NCBI GenBank assembly: GCA_900552185.1
Contig: URYT01000114.1
Coordinates: forward strand, 1-6,106
Source: an uncultured Collinsella sp.
GTDB lineage: Bacteria; Actinomycetota; Coriobacteriia; Coriobacteriales; Coriobacteriaceae
Length of the DNA: 6,106 bases
Reading direction: 5' to 3'
Positions 1 to 5,722 of the stretch are shown here, piece by piece. Under the pieces are notes generated by a model, which saw only the letters and a list, made by a program, of their open reading frames with translations, was not told the DNA's origin and searched no databases. Position 1 is the stretch's first letter; every line of letters starts with the position of its first letter. Both the position numbers and the translations under genes were made by a program.

Positions 1-105
1 TACACCTTCTGTCGCTTGGACAGCCTGGACGCCGTGGTGTGCGAACCGGGCATCGCCGCCGCGGATCGCTCCGCCATCGAGGAGCACACGCAGGTCATTT
101 GCTAG
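1..105 (+). CDS. C-terminal fragment of a probable DeoR/GlpR-family transcriptional regulator (5' end outside window)
   Basis: Frame 1 is open from the first base to a TAG at 103-105 and gives 34 residues, ending in a stretch of the type LDSLDAVVCEPGI followed by an acidic helix and QVIC. DeoR/GlpR-family sugar-responsive regulators commonly end this way, with a beta strand (xxVDxVVTDxGI), a short 'dR.AIE' helix and a final VxVI strand. The family call rests only on this tail; the helix-turn-helix and most of the effector domain lie upstream of the window. If correct, it would be a regulator of a neighbouring sugar operon, read towards the toxin-antitoxin pair. The 97 bases between its stop and the toxin stop contain only weak inverted repeats without a T-run, so I do not call a terminator there. 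Another protein with a similar C-terminal Rossmann-like strand cannot be excluded. Confidence 0.5.
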   Translation, partial: YTFCRLDSLDAVVCEPGIAAADRSAIEEHTQVIC

Positions 106-202
106 CTAACACTGCAGGCGATACTTCTGCCCCTGCTGGCTCGGGGATTACCGCTTTACGTTGACGCGCAAATGTGCTCGGGCCAAGTATTCAGCTTGTG
201 GG

Positions 203-508
203 TTAGACCAGGCGGGCGTAGTCCTGTGACTGATGAAAGACGTGGGCGATATAGATCGTTTCGTGCTCAAACTTGTAAAGACACACGTAGTTGTCGACGG
301 GAAACGATCGGTAATTACGTGCCGCCAGCTCTTGCATGTGCGAGAGGGGACGTAGGAGTGGCTGCTCGCGAAGCAGATCAAGCTGATATTCAAACTCAGT
401 GACAAAATTGCCTGCTGCGCGCGGATTCTTGAGAATCTGGGCAAGGTATCCGACGATACTCTCGTACTCATATCGCGCGCTTTTGAGTATGACGACGTTA
501 TAGGTCAT
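203..508 (-). CDS. Type II toxin, RelE/ParE family
   Basis: This 101-residue protein has the size and layout of RelE/ParE toxins. It starts with a beta strand (TYNVVILKSA), continues with two helices (about residues 12-50, including LKNPRAAGNFV), and ends in a beta sheet with YRSFPVDNYVCLYKF (66-80) and IYIAHVFHQSQDY (85-97). R67, H92 and Y97 lie where catalytic residues are often found in RelE-type ribosome-dependent mRNA interferases, but exact equivalence is inferred and a ParE-type gyrase poison is possible. Its ATG (506-508) lies inside the end of the antitoxin gene, an 11-bp overlap. No good Shine-Dalgarno site precedes it, so translation is probably coupled to the antitoxin. The overlapping reading frame with a start near 471 is a shadow of this gene. 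Confidence 0.85.
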   Translation of the reverse strand: MTYNVVILKSARYEYESIVGYLAQILKNPRAAGNFVTEFEYQLDLLREQPLLRPLSHMQELAARNYRSFPVDNYVCLYKFEHETIYIAHVFHQSQDYARLV

Positions 509-764
509 ATTTGTCTCGTATCGCGGTCGCGAAGGAGTCGTAGTCGCTGCAGTCGCCTTGCGATATTTCGTCTTCTGCCAACATCATACGAGACAGCAGT
601 TTTGCCTTGGCGATTTCTTCTTGCATGAGGCGATACTGGTCGCTGCTGATGCAGTGCATGGCCTCGTAGCCGTTCTTGGTAACGGTAACGTCGCGCTCAG
701 ACTCAACAAGTGCGGTGAATGTGGCAGTATCCTTCATATCTCGGACGGGCACACAAGCGGACAT
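498..764 (-). CDS. Type II antitoxin, Phd/YefM-like
   Basis: This 88-residue acidic protein lies directly upstream of the toxin. The N-terminal part (about 4-45: VPVRDMKDTATFTALV, then DVTVTKNGYEAMHCIS) follows the Phd/YefM plan of a DNA-binding N-terminal domain that also dimerises. The C-terminal half (about 46-88) is helical and acidic and would wrap the toxin. I chose the ATG at 762-764 because the mRNA there carries a near-perfect AAAGGAGG five bases upstream. A longer reading frame back to 800 has no ribosome site and would run through the -10 region. By analogy with the family, the antitoxin, alone or with toxin, should repress its own promoter. The pair is a two-gene operon with an 11-bp overlap and is intact, with no frameshift. 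RelB-type naming is also possible. Confidence 0.8.
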   Translation of the reverse strand: MSACVPVRDMKDTATFTALVESERDVTVTKNGYEAMHCISSDQYRLMQEEIAKAKLLSRMMLAEDEISQGDCSDYDSFATAIRDKYDL

Positions 765-790
765 GGGAACCTCCTTTGCGTCGTGACATA

Positions 791-799
791 ATTGTACCA
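791..799 (-). promoter_or_regulatory. Extended -10 promoter of the toxin-antitoxin operon
   Basis: Read on the minus strand, 799-791 is TGGTACAAT, a TGn extended -10 followed by TACAAT (5 of 6 to consensus). It would start transcription near 784, about 20 bases before the antitoxin ATG. No good -35 box is found 17 bases upstream (CCGGTC), which extended -10 promoters tolerate. The nearby 8-bp palindrome CGGTACCG (817-824) and a second GTAC at 794-797 could be part of an autoregulatory operator, but that is speculative. Confidence 0.55.
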
Positions 800-832
800 C
801 GGTGTGTCCAAGCGACCGGTACCGTCGGATCG

Positions 833-887
833 TCTCGATCTGTAACAGGTAGGGACCAAAAACTCGGCAAGATGTTGCTGATCGAGA
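833..887 (+). repeat. 55-bp palindromic repeat, copy 1 (degenerate)
   Basis: Left arm TCTCGATCTGTAACA (833-847) and right arm TGTTGCTGATCGAGA (873-887) are inverted repeats with two mismatches. The 25-base centre contains the TAG...AAAA core shared by all copies. This is the most decayed of four copies: it has two arm mismatches and one broken inner pair (A851/A869). The centre matches copy 4 at 20 of 25 positions. It is followed by TTTT (888-891). It lies between the toxin-antitoxin promoter and copy 2. Confidence 0.85.
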
Positions 888-909
888 TTTTGTCTATCCA
901 GCCATCACC

Positions 910-972
910 TTTGTCTTGATCTGTAACAGTTAGGGTCGAAAATCCCTGCTAGATGTTACAGATCGAGACAAA
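910..972 (+). repeat. 55-bp palindromic repeat, copy 2 (core 914-968, arms extended to 63 bp)
   Basis: The core left arm TCTTGATCTGTAACA (914-928) pairs with TGTTACAGATCGAGA (954-968), with a single T/G wobble. The pairing extends four more bases outward (TTTG at 910-913 with CAAA at 969-972), giving 19-bp arms. The centre can form AGGG/CCCT around an AAAA-containing loop. It starts 81 bp after copy 1, in the same orientation. It lies 18 bases from the T-run of the lacG terminator. A spurious reading frame starting MLQIETNG begins inside its right arm. Confidence 0.9.
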
Positions 973-990
973 CGGCCTGCTCGGGCCGAG

Positions 991-1040
991 CCAAAACAAA
1001 AAGGCCGCATGCGAACCCGTGGAGGGATTCTCATGCGGCC
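991..1040 (-). terminator. Rho-independent terminator of the lacE-lacG operon
   Basis: A perfect 9-bp GC-rich stem is formed by GGCCGCATG (1003-1011) and CATGCGGCC (1032-1040). Part of the 20-base loop can pair further (GAACCC with GGGATTC, one bulge). Read on the minus strand, it is followed directly by TTTTTGTTTTGG (1002-991). It begins 24 bases after the lacG stop codon. Confidence 0.9.
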
Positions 1041-1063
1041 GACAGGGGGGTATGCAGCGGAAA

Positions 1064-2485
1064 CTAGGCCATGAGCAGGCCGGTCTCCGCGACGTTCTTG
1101 TACCAGTACGCGCTCGCCTTGGGATAGCGCTTCTGGGTCTCAAAGTCGATGTAGAACAGGCCGTAACGTTTGTTATAGCCGTTGGTCCAGGAGAACTGAT
1201 CCTGCAGCGACCACACAAAGTAGCCGTCGACGTTTACGCCGCCGTCAATCGCCTTGAGGATCCATGCGAGATGCTGACGCATATAGTCGATGCGAGGGGC
1301 GTCATCGATAAAGCCGTCCTCGAAGTCGTCCTTATAGCCCATGCCGTTCTCGGTGATGTAGATCTTCTTGTAGTTGGGGTAATCGTTCTTAATGCGGAGC
1401 AACAGGTCGTACAGGCCCTCGGGATAGATGATCCAGTCCCAATCGGTCGTGGGAACGCCTTCGCGCACGCATGCCTCGCCCACGCCCTTGAGGAACCAGC
1501 GCGAGGAGCCCTTGTCGCCGGTGCCATTGTGGTTGATGTCGTTTTCGCCCTCGGCGGCACGCAGAAACTGGCACTTGTAGGTGTTGACGCCCAGGCAATC
1601 GTTGTAGGGGAGCGCGGCGGTCAACGCGGCGATGTCCTCGTCGCGAACGTCGAGCTCGCCGCCGGCGATATGGGCCAGCTTGGTCGCAGCCTCCATGGTG
1701 TCGGCTGCATAGTGGCCGCGGAAGGTGGCGTCGAGTACCCAGCGGTTGTTGATGACGTCGGCCATGCGGGCGGCCTCGCAGTCGGCAGCGCTGTTGGGGT
1801 CGAGAGGATACTTGGGCTCCAGGTTCTGGACAATGCCGATCTCGCCCTCAAAGCCGCCCTCATGGAAGGCGACGACAGCCTTGGCGTGGGCCACCATCAT
1901 GTTGTGCATGAGCTGGAAGGCCTTGTCCAGGCGGTACTTCTCGCCGTGCGGCCAGTTGCCGACGATAAAGCTGCCCTCGGCGGTTGCGGGAATCTCGTTA
2001 AACGTGAACCAGTGCTTGACCTCGGTGAACTCGGCAAAGCAGAACTTGGCGTACTCGACAAAAGCGTCGATCGTCGTGCGCGTCAGGAAGCCCTCGCCGT
2101 CGTCCTGGTAGAAGGCCTCGGGCGTATCGAAGTGATCGAGCGTGACATAGGGGATAACGCCGGCATTGTTGCAGGTGGCGAAAAGCTCGTGATAGAAAGC
2201 GACGCCCTCGGGGTTAATCTCGCCGGTGCCGTTGGGGAAGATACGGCTCCAAGCGATGGAGACACGAATGCCGTTAATGCCGAAGCGCTGGCACAGGTCG
2301 ATATCGACCGGGTACTTGTTGTAGAAATCGCTTGCGGGGTCGGGGGAGAAGCGACCCTGAGCTGCCAGGAAATCGTCCCAGGGCACTTTGCCCTTGCCGT
2401 GCGTGCGGGTCTCGCCCTCAACTTGGTAAGCGGCGGTGGCGCCGCCAAACACAAAACCGTCGGGGAACTGCATGGGGTTGGTCAT
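1064..2485 (-). CDS. lacG: 6-phospho-beta-galactosidase (GH1), EC 3.2.1.85
   Basis: This 473-residue protein matches the usual LacG length (about 468) and covers the whole GH1 barrel. It hydrolyses lactose 6-phosphate, delivered by the PTS, to glucose and galactose 6-phosphate in the cytoplasm. Visible marks are FVFGGATAAYQ (11-21), the acid/base E164 in TFNE, and the nucleophile E379 in ITENGMGY. The C-terminal phosphate pocket has S432, K439 and Y441 in FSWTNGYNKRYG. W433 beside S432 is typical of 6-phospho-galactosidases, whereas 6-phospho-beta-glucosidases usually carry a smaller residue there. Many stretches resemble staphylococcal LacG (TDWDWIIYPEGLYD, KNDYPNYKKIYITENG). The start is the ATG at 2483-2485, preceded by AGAAAGGA; the upstream extension to 2548 begins with TTG inside a hairpin and lacks family similarity. 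It follows lacE by 75 bases and ends 24 bases before a terminator. Activity on phosphorylated cellobiose is less likely but not excluded. Confidence 0.92.
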   Translation of the reverse strand: MTNPMQFPDGFVFGGATAAYQVEGETRTHGKGKVPWDDFLAAQGRFSPDPASDFYNKYPVDIDLCQRFGINGIRVSIAWSRIFPNGTGEINPEGVAFYHELFATCNNAGVIPYVTLDHFDTPEAFYQDDGEGFLTRTTIDAFVEYAKFCFAEFTEVKHWFTFNEIPATAEGSFIVGNWPHGEKYRLDKAFQLMHNMMVAHAKAVVAFHEGGFEGEIGIVQNLEPKYPLDPNSAADCEAARMADVINNRWVLDATFRGHYAADTMEAATKLAHIAGGELDVRDEDIAALTAALPYNDCLGVNTYKCQFLRAAEGENDINHNGTGDKGSSRWFLKGVGEACVREGVPTTDWDWIIYPEGLYDLLLRIKNDYPNYKKIYITENGMGYKDDFEDGFIDDAPRIDYMRQHLAWILKAIDGGVNVDGYFVWSLQDQFSWTNGYNKRYGLFYIDFETQKRYPKASAYWYKNVAETGLLMA

Positions 2486-2491
2486 GAGGCA

Positions 2492-2499
2492 TCCTTTCT
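2492..2499 (-). promoter_or_regulatory. Ribosome binding site deciding the lacG start
   Basis: On the minus strand 2499-2492 reads AGAAAGGA, six bases before the ATG at 2485. It supports the 473-residue protein over the 494-residue reading frame. Confidence 0.7.
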
Positions 2500-2519
2500 G
2501 TGGGATACGAATAGGGAGA

Positions 2520-2546
2520 GGTGCCCGAACTGGGGATCCGGGCACC
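2520..2546 (-). other. Hairpin between lacE and lacG
   Basis: GGTGCCCG (2520-2527) and CGGGCACC (2539-2546) form a perfect 8-bp GC-rich stem with an 11-base loop, placed 14 bases after the lacE stop and 34 before the lacG start. The transcript continues with CTCTCCC and no T-run, so it is not a standard terminator. It may protect or block 3'-5' decay and so set the lacE:lacG message ratio; that role is inferred. Confidence 0.7.
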
Positions 2547-2560
2547 AACAGAGGGAGGAA

Positions 2561-4339
2561 CTAGTCAAGGTTCTCGCGGAGCCACTTGATGGCGCCAGCG
2601 GGGTCGCGAGTAAGGTCGATATATTCCTTGCCGCGCGGGGCGAGCAGCTTAATGCCCAGGCGATCAGTGTCGGCCTTCATGTCGTTGTAGTAGCTACGAA
2701 CCTGCGGGGCAAGCACGATAACGTCGTACTGATCCATGATGGCAGTGTGCTGGCCATAGGCGCCGGCAGAGGAAGCGATGTTCTCTCCAGTCTGCGCGGC
2801 ACCCTCCTTGATGGCATTGGCAAGCATGGCAGAGGTGCCAGCGCCGGCGCACAGGACGAGGACCTTCAGGCCATCGACATCCTTCTTGGCGGATGCTTCG
2901 GCGGCGGGCTCGGGCTGATCGGCGACAGGCTTGCTGTCGGTGGCGGCAACGGTTGCCTCGACGGAAGCGGCGGTCTGCTCGACAGCGGGCGCAGGGGCGT
3001 TGGCGGCGATGGTGGCGGCACCATTGGACTCAAGACCCAGCTCGGCGGCGCGCTCGGCCTCCTGGTCGCAGAGCAGTTTATCGTATGCCTTCAAGAACGG
3101 CAGGTAGATGATGGCGTCCAGCAAGATGATGATCGCGACAAACACCAGGGCGATAAGCTGGAAGTTCGTGGTGATGAAGATGCCGATGGGGGCAGGGGTG
3201 GCCCAAGGCACCACGAAGGAGAAGCCGTTCATGCCCACGTTATCGATAAAGAACTTGGCAACACTCACGTTGACGCAGCCGGCGGCAACAAAGGGGACGA
3301 GCATGTAGGGGTTAAGGATCATCGGCGCGCCAAAGAGCAGCGGTTCGTTGACGGCGAAGGCCACAGGAACAATCGAGGCCTTACCGACGGCTTTGAGCTG
3401 CTTGGACTTCATAAAGAGAATCAGCAGAAGCGGCACGATGAACGTGGCGCCGGTGCCGCCGAACTCACCCACGAGCGACATGTTAAAGGTGAGGGAGTGG
3501 GCGGGGTGGCCGCCTGCCAACAGAACCTGCAGATTCTCGGCCTGGTTGGCAAGACGGATGGGGTCGATGCCCGGCTGGACGATCGAGGGGCCGTGGACGC
3601 CGATGAACCAGAAGAACGCGGTGGCTGCCTGGATAAGGATAAGGCCAGGATAGGTTTCTGCAGCGGTAAAGAGCGGGGAAAGCAGTTTAATAAGCAGCTC
3701 AGAGAACGGAACGCCCATGAGGTTGCGCACGACGACATCGATGATGCCGCAGATGATGACGGCGCCGCCAAAGGGGATAATGTCGCGGAAGTTCTGAGCG
3801 ATGGCGCCCGGGACCTCCTTGGGCAGCTTAATGGTCAGATCGCGCGAGACGCAGAATTTATAGACCCACACGGTAATGAACGCTGCGATATAGGCTGAGA
3901 ACAGACCGCGCGTGCCCATGCTGGTGCAATCGAAGACCGAAAGTTCGGAGCCGTTGAACTTGGTGGTGAACTGCGTAACGGCGAGCAGCAGCATGCTGCA
4001 CTGGGCGGCCACCATGGTGGAACCGTCGTTGAGCACTTTGCCGGCGGGCATACGACGGTTCATGGATGCCGTGAAGTTCTTGGCAGTGGTGCCGGCAACC
4101 ATGATGCCCATAACGCCCATGGTGAAGTTGTACAGCTTGTTGCACCAGTCGATGAGCGGCTGGGGCAGCGTGATGCCAACTACGCCGGGAAGCGTGGCAA
4201 TCAGCAGGAAAATCGAAGAGGTGAGGACGATGGGCATGCACCCAAGGAATCCGTCCTTGATGGCCTGGAGGTAGACGTTCCTCGAGATCTTCTCAAAGAA
4301 CGGTTGATGCTTTTCGAGCATCTTTACGATGGCGTCCAT
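2561..4339 (-). CDS. lacE: PTS lactose-family permease, EIICB
   Basis: This 592-residue two-domain PTS permease couples import of lactose (or a similar beta-galactoside) to its phosphorylation at the membrane. The EIIC domain (about 1-425) starts like staphylococcal LacE (KHQPFFEKISRNVYLQAIKDGF) and has roughly ten hydrophobic segments. It holds GVHGPSIV with H249 and NEPLLFGAP with E332, the conserved sugar-site residues of this permease family. The EIIB domain (about 490-592) starts KVLVLCAGAGTS; C497 is the phosphorylated cysteine, received from an EIIA that is not encoded in this window. An Ala/Pro/Glu-rich linker (about 426-488) joins the two. Length is close to known LacE proteins (about 570). 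The start ATG (4337-4339) has AAAGGAG just upstream. First gene of the lacE-lacG operon, divergent from the LacI-type regulator. A chitobiose or cellobiose specificity is less likely because the gene is paired with a LacG. Confidence 0.92.
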   Translation of the reverse strand: MDAIVKMLEKHQPFFEKISRNVYLQAIKDGFLGCMPIVLTSSIFLLIATLPGVVGITLPQPLIDWCNKLYNFTMGVMGIMVAGTTAKNFTASMNRRMPAGKVLNDGSTMVAAQCSMLLLAVTQFTTKFNGSELSVFDCTSMGTRGLFSAYIAAFITVWVYKFCVSRDLTIKLPKEVPGAIAQNFRDIIPFGGAVIICGIIDVVVRNLMGVPFSELLIKLLSPLFTAAETYPGLILIQAATAFFWFIGVHGPSIVQPGIDPIRLANQAENLQVLLAGGHPAHSLTFNMSLVGEFGGTGATFIVPLLLILFMKSKQLKAVGKASIVPVAFAVNEPLLFGAPMILNPYMLVPFVAAGCVNVSVAKFFIDNVGMNGFSFVVPWATPAPIGIFITTNFQLIALVFVAIIILLDAIIYLPFLKAYDKLLCDQEAERAAELGLESNGAATIAANAPAPAVEQTAASVEATVAATDSKPVADQPEPAAEASAKKDVDGLKVLVLCAGAGTSAMLANAIKEGAAQTGENIASSAGAYGQHTAIMDQYDVIVLAPQVRSYYNDMKADTDRLGIKLLAPRGKEYIDLTRDPAGAIKWLRENLD

Positions 4340-4343
4340 AGAG

Positions 4344-4350
4344 CTCCTTT
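4344..4350 (-). promoter_or_regulatory. Ribosome binding site of lacE
   Basis: Minus-strand 4350-4344 is AAAGGAG, four bases before the ATG at 4339. It fixes the lacE start, which also matches the family N-terminus. Confidence 0.75.
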
Positions 4351-4415
4351 GCTACTTGATGCGCGATGCATGTGGATGGAACTGGTCGTCGATGGATGGT
4401 CAGGACTGCCCGGAA

Positions 4416-4436
4416 GCCTTCCTGCTTAAGGAAGGC
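4416..4436 (-). other. Hairpin in the lacE leader
   Basis: GCCTTCCT (4416-4423) and AGGAAGGC (4429-4436) form a perfect 8-bp stem around a 5-base loop. It lies between the palindromic operator and lacE, about 77 bases before the ATG. There is no T-run after it, so it is not a terminator. I see no match to the binding sites of BglG/LicT antiterminators. It could stabilise the leader or be a second protein site. Confidence 0.6.
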
Positions 4437-4439
4437 ATT

Positions 4440-4465
4440 ACGAAATGACAACGTTGTCATTTCGT
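4440..4465. promoter_or_regulatory. 26-bp perfect palindrome, probable operator of the divergent LacI-type regulator
   Basis: Positions 4440-4465 are a perfect inverted repeat centred between 4452 and 4453. The core TGACAACGTTGTCA has the central CpG and TGNNAACGTTNNCA form typical of LacI-family operators. Allowing one extra base (T4465 or T4466), pairing continues to CATTA (4436-4440) and TAATG (4466-4470). It sits about 100 bp upstream of lacE and 150 bp upstream of the regulator gene, so one site could control both directions. That the neighbouring regulator binds it is inferred from position and family. Confidence 0.8.
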
Positions 4466-4466
4466 T

Positions 4467-4477
4467 AATGACAACGT
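4467..4477. promoter_or_regulatory. Repeated operator half-site
   Basis: AATGACAACGT recurs exactly at 4467-4477, 23 bp (about two helical turns) from its copy in the main palindrome (4444-4454). The other half is poor (AAGACA). It may be an auxiliary site or the remains of a duplicated operator. Confidence 0.5.
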
Positions 4478-4544
4478 AAGACATTCTTGGAAGAGCAACA
4501 AGGATATACGGGCGAGCGGTCGATATTGTCCGGTGAATGGTTGA

Positions 4545-4572
4545 TTTATCAGTCAGGCAGGTAGTGTATGCT
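4545..4572 (+). promoter_or_regulatory. Candidate promoter of the LacI-type regulator
   Basis: TATGCT (4567-4572) is a reasonable -10 box with a weak -35-like TTTATC (4545-4550) 16 bp upstream. TTGATT at 4541 is a better hexamer but is 20 bp away. If used, transcription starts near 4579, downstream of the ATG at 4537, so the longest reading frame of this gene cannot be the real one. Confidence 0.3.
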
Positions 4573-4614
4573 AGAACGCAAAAAACAAGCGATAGAGAAC
4601 CGAGTGGAGAAGCA

Positions 4615-5625
4615 GTGGCAACGATGGACAAGAAAAACGTCTCGATGAACGATGTGGCGATTGCCGCGGGTGTTTCTCTCAAGACGGTGTCGCGCGTGAT
4701 CAACGAGCCCGATAGCGTGCGCGAGTCGACGCGCGATAGGGTCCATGCTGCCATGGAGACGCTCGGGTTTCGAGCCAACTTTGCCGCGCGTTCGCTCAAG
4801 TTGGGCCGTTACGGGTGCATCGGCGTGGTGATGTTTCACTTGTCGGGCGGTGCCGTTGACATGATTGACGGTATCGCCGATGCCGCCGAAGAGCGAGGAT
4901 TTGCTCTCACGATGATTAAGAAGCGCGCAGGGGAGAAGATGACCCTTGCCGAAGCGGCGCGTAGGATGTCGCAGCTGCCTGTTGATGGCATGATCTTCAA
5001 CCTGCGCCAGATGGTCGATGACTTTGATACCTTTGAGGCGCCGAAAGACCTCAAGACGGTGATTATCACGCCGATGGAGCATCCTACCTGCTCCACCGTC
5101 AGTGACGACCAAGAGGGCGGCGCGCGCATGGCGTGCGAGTACTTCTTGAACCACGGGCATAAAAACGTGTACTTCGTCTCTGGTAAGAAAGAGTCGTTGT
5201 CGAGCCAGTGCCGTATGAAAGGTTGGCGTGCGGCACTCGAGGCGCGTGGCATTGAGCCGCCCGAGCCTCTGCAAGGCGATTGGAATGCGGATAGTGGCTA
5301 TGCCGCGGGCCTTGTGCTTGCCGATAAGCCCGATTGCACGGCGGTCCTCGCTGCTAACGACTGCATGGCAAACGGCGTGATGATGGCTCTACGTGACAAA
5401 GGGCTCAGTGTGCCCAATGATGTGTCCGTGATCGGCTTCGACGATGAGCTCTATAAGACGATTCCCAACTCGATTCTGACGTCGGTGAAGTTTCGCCACC
5501 GCGAGCTGGGCGTCCGTGCGCTCAACGAGGTCGTCGCGGGTCTGGAAGCTCCGAGCTCCAGAAGCCGTACGCTCGTCTCGGGCGTGTTGGTCGAGCGTTC
5601 CAGCGTAAAGGACTTGCGGGCGTAG
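4615..5625 (+). CDS. LacI-family transcriptional regulator of the lac operon
   Basis: This protein has 336 residues from a GTG at 4615, or 333 from the ATG at 4624. The DNA-binding domain (MNDVAIAAGVSLKTVSRVIN, residues 8-27 from the ATG) is the classic LacI helix-turn-helix, followed by ESTRDRVHAAMETLGFRAN and the hinge helix (AARSLKLGR). The rest (about 63-333) is a periplasmic-binding-protein-like sugar sensor, with IGVVMFHLSGG, SSQCRMKGWRAALEARGI, AVLAANDCMANGVMMAL and DVSVIGFDDELY. I prefer GTG 4615 because GGAGA (4606-4610) lies at a normal distance from it, whereas the ATG is 14 bases from GGAG. The extension to 4537 overlaps the probable promoter and adds non-family sequence. It most likely represses lacE-lacG through the palindrome at 4440-4465, and possibly itself. 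The effector is unknown; a lactose derivative or phosphosugar is plausible. Confidence 0.9.
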   Translation: MATMDKKNVSMNDVAIAAGVSLKTVSRVINEPDSVRESTRDRVHAAMETLGFRANFAARSLKLGRYGCIGVVMFHLSGGAVDMIDGIADAAEERGFALTMIKKRAGEKMTLAEAARRMSQLPVDGMIFNLRQMVDDFDTFEAPKDLKTVIITPMEHPTCSTVSDDQEGGARMACEYFLNHGHKNVYFVSGKKESLSSQCRMKGWRAALEARGIEPPEPLQGDWNADSGYAAGLVLADKPDCTAVLAANDCMANGVMMALRDKGLSVPNDVSVIGFDDELYKTIPNSILTSVKFRHRELGVRALNEVVAGLEAPSSRSRTLVSGVLVERSSVKDLRA

Positions 5626-5648
5626 ACGTGCTCGGCCTATTCCGTTTG

Positions 5649-5703
5649 TCTCGATCTGTAACAACTAGACGGTCAAAAGTGGTCTACATGTTACAGATTG
5701 AGA
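5649..5703 (+). repeat. 55-bp palindromic repeat, copy 3
   Basis: Arms TCTCGATCTGTAACA (5649-5663) and TGTTACAGATTGAGA (5689-5703) differ from perfect pairing at one base. The inner stem is TAGAC (5666-5670) with GTCTA (5682-5686), a different sequence from the other copies but still paired. It is followed by TTTT (5704-5707) and starts 24 bases after the regulator stop, so as RNA it could act as a weak terminator for that gene. Confidence 0.9.
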
Positions 5704-5722
5704 TTTTCGGCTTGGCCTGTGC

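Larger units (their letters stand above)
4340..4614. promoter_or_regulatory. Divergent control region between lacE and the LacI-type regulator
   Basis: This 275-bp gene-free region holds the lacE ribosome site, the leader hairpin, the palindromic operator with its extra half-site, and the ribosome site of the regulator. I found no convincing -35/-10 pair for lacE. The best minus-strand option, TTGTTG (4501-4496) with TACGTT (4478-4473) at 17 bp, matches consensus at only 3 of 6 in each box. It would place the operator just downstream of the transcription start, as expected for a repressor. Confidence 0.6.

Noticed and set aside
114..147. Possible terminator after the DeoR-like fragment (GCAGG/CCTGC or CCCC/GGGG)
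   Set aside because: Stems are only 4-5 bp, mutually exclusive and not followed by a T-run on either strand.
172..402. A plus-strand reading frame opposite the toxin
   Set aside because: No ribosome site and no family features; the opposite strand encodes a coherent RelE/ParE-like fold overlapping its antitoxin.
833..968. CRISPR-like or integron attC-like interpretation of the repeats
   Set aside because: Only two units occur per site, with 24-26 bp between cores, and they are near-perfect hairpins with no spacer-array pattern. The ends do not fit the attC consensus (RYYYAAC / GTTRRRY), and no cassette genes or integrase are present.
953..3898. A 981-codon plus-strand reading frame antisense to lacG and lacE
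   Set aside because: It is in exact codon register with both sense genes, so it stays open merely because they avoid TTA, CTA and TCA. It ends at the first TCA codon of lacE (residue 148). Its start is inside a hairpin repeat and the translation is low-complexity Gly/Val/Asp-rich without domain features.
4423..4451. lacE promoter using TTGTCA (4451-4446) as -35 and TAAGCA (4428-4423) as -10
   Set aside because: The -10 matches consensus at only two positions and lies in the loop and edge of a hairpin; not convincing enough to annotate.
4537..4614. Longer start (ATG at 4537) for the LacI-type regulator
   Set aside because: It adds residues without family similarity ahead of the helix-turn-helix, has no ribosome site and overlaps the likely -10 box.
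4549..5274. A 241-codon minus-strand reading frame across the LacI-type gene
   Set aside because: It is a shadow of a gene with clear LacI-family motifs; the antisense product shows no recognisable motif and has no ribosome site.
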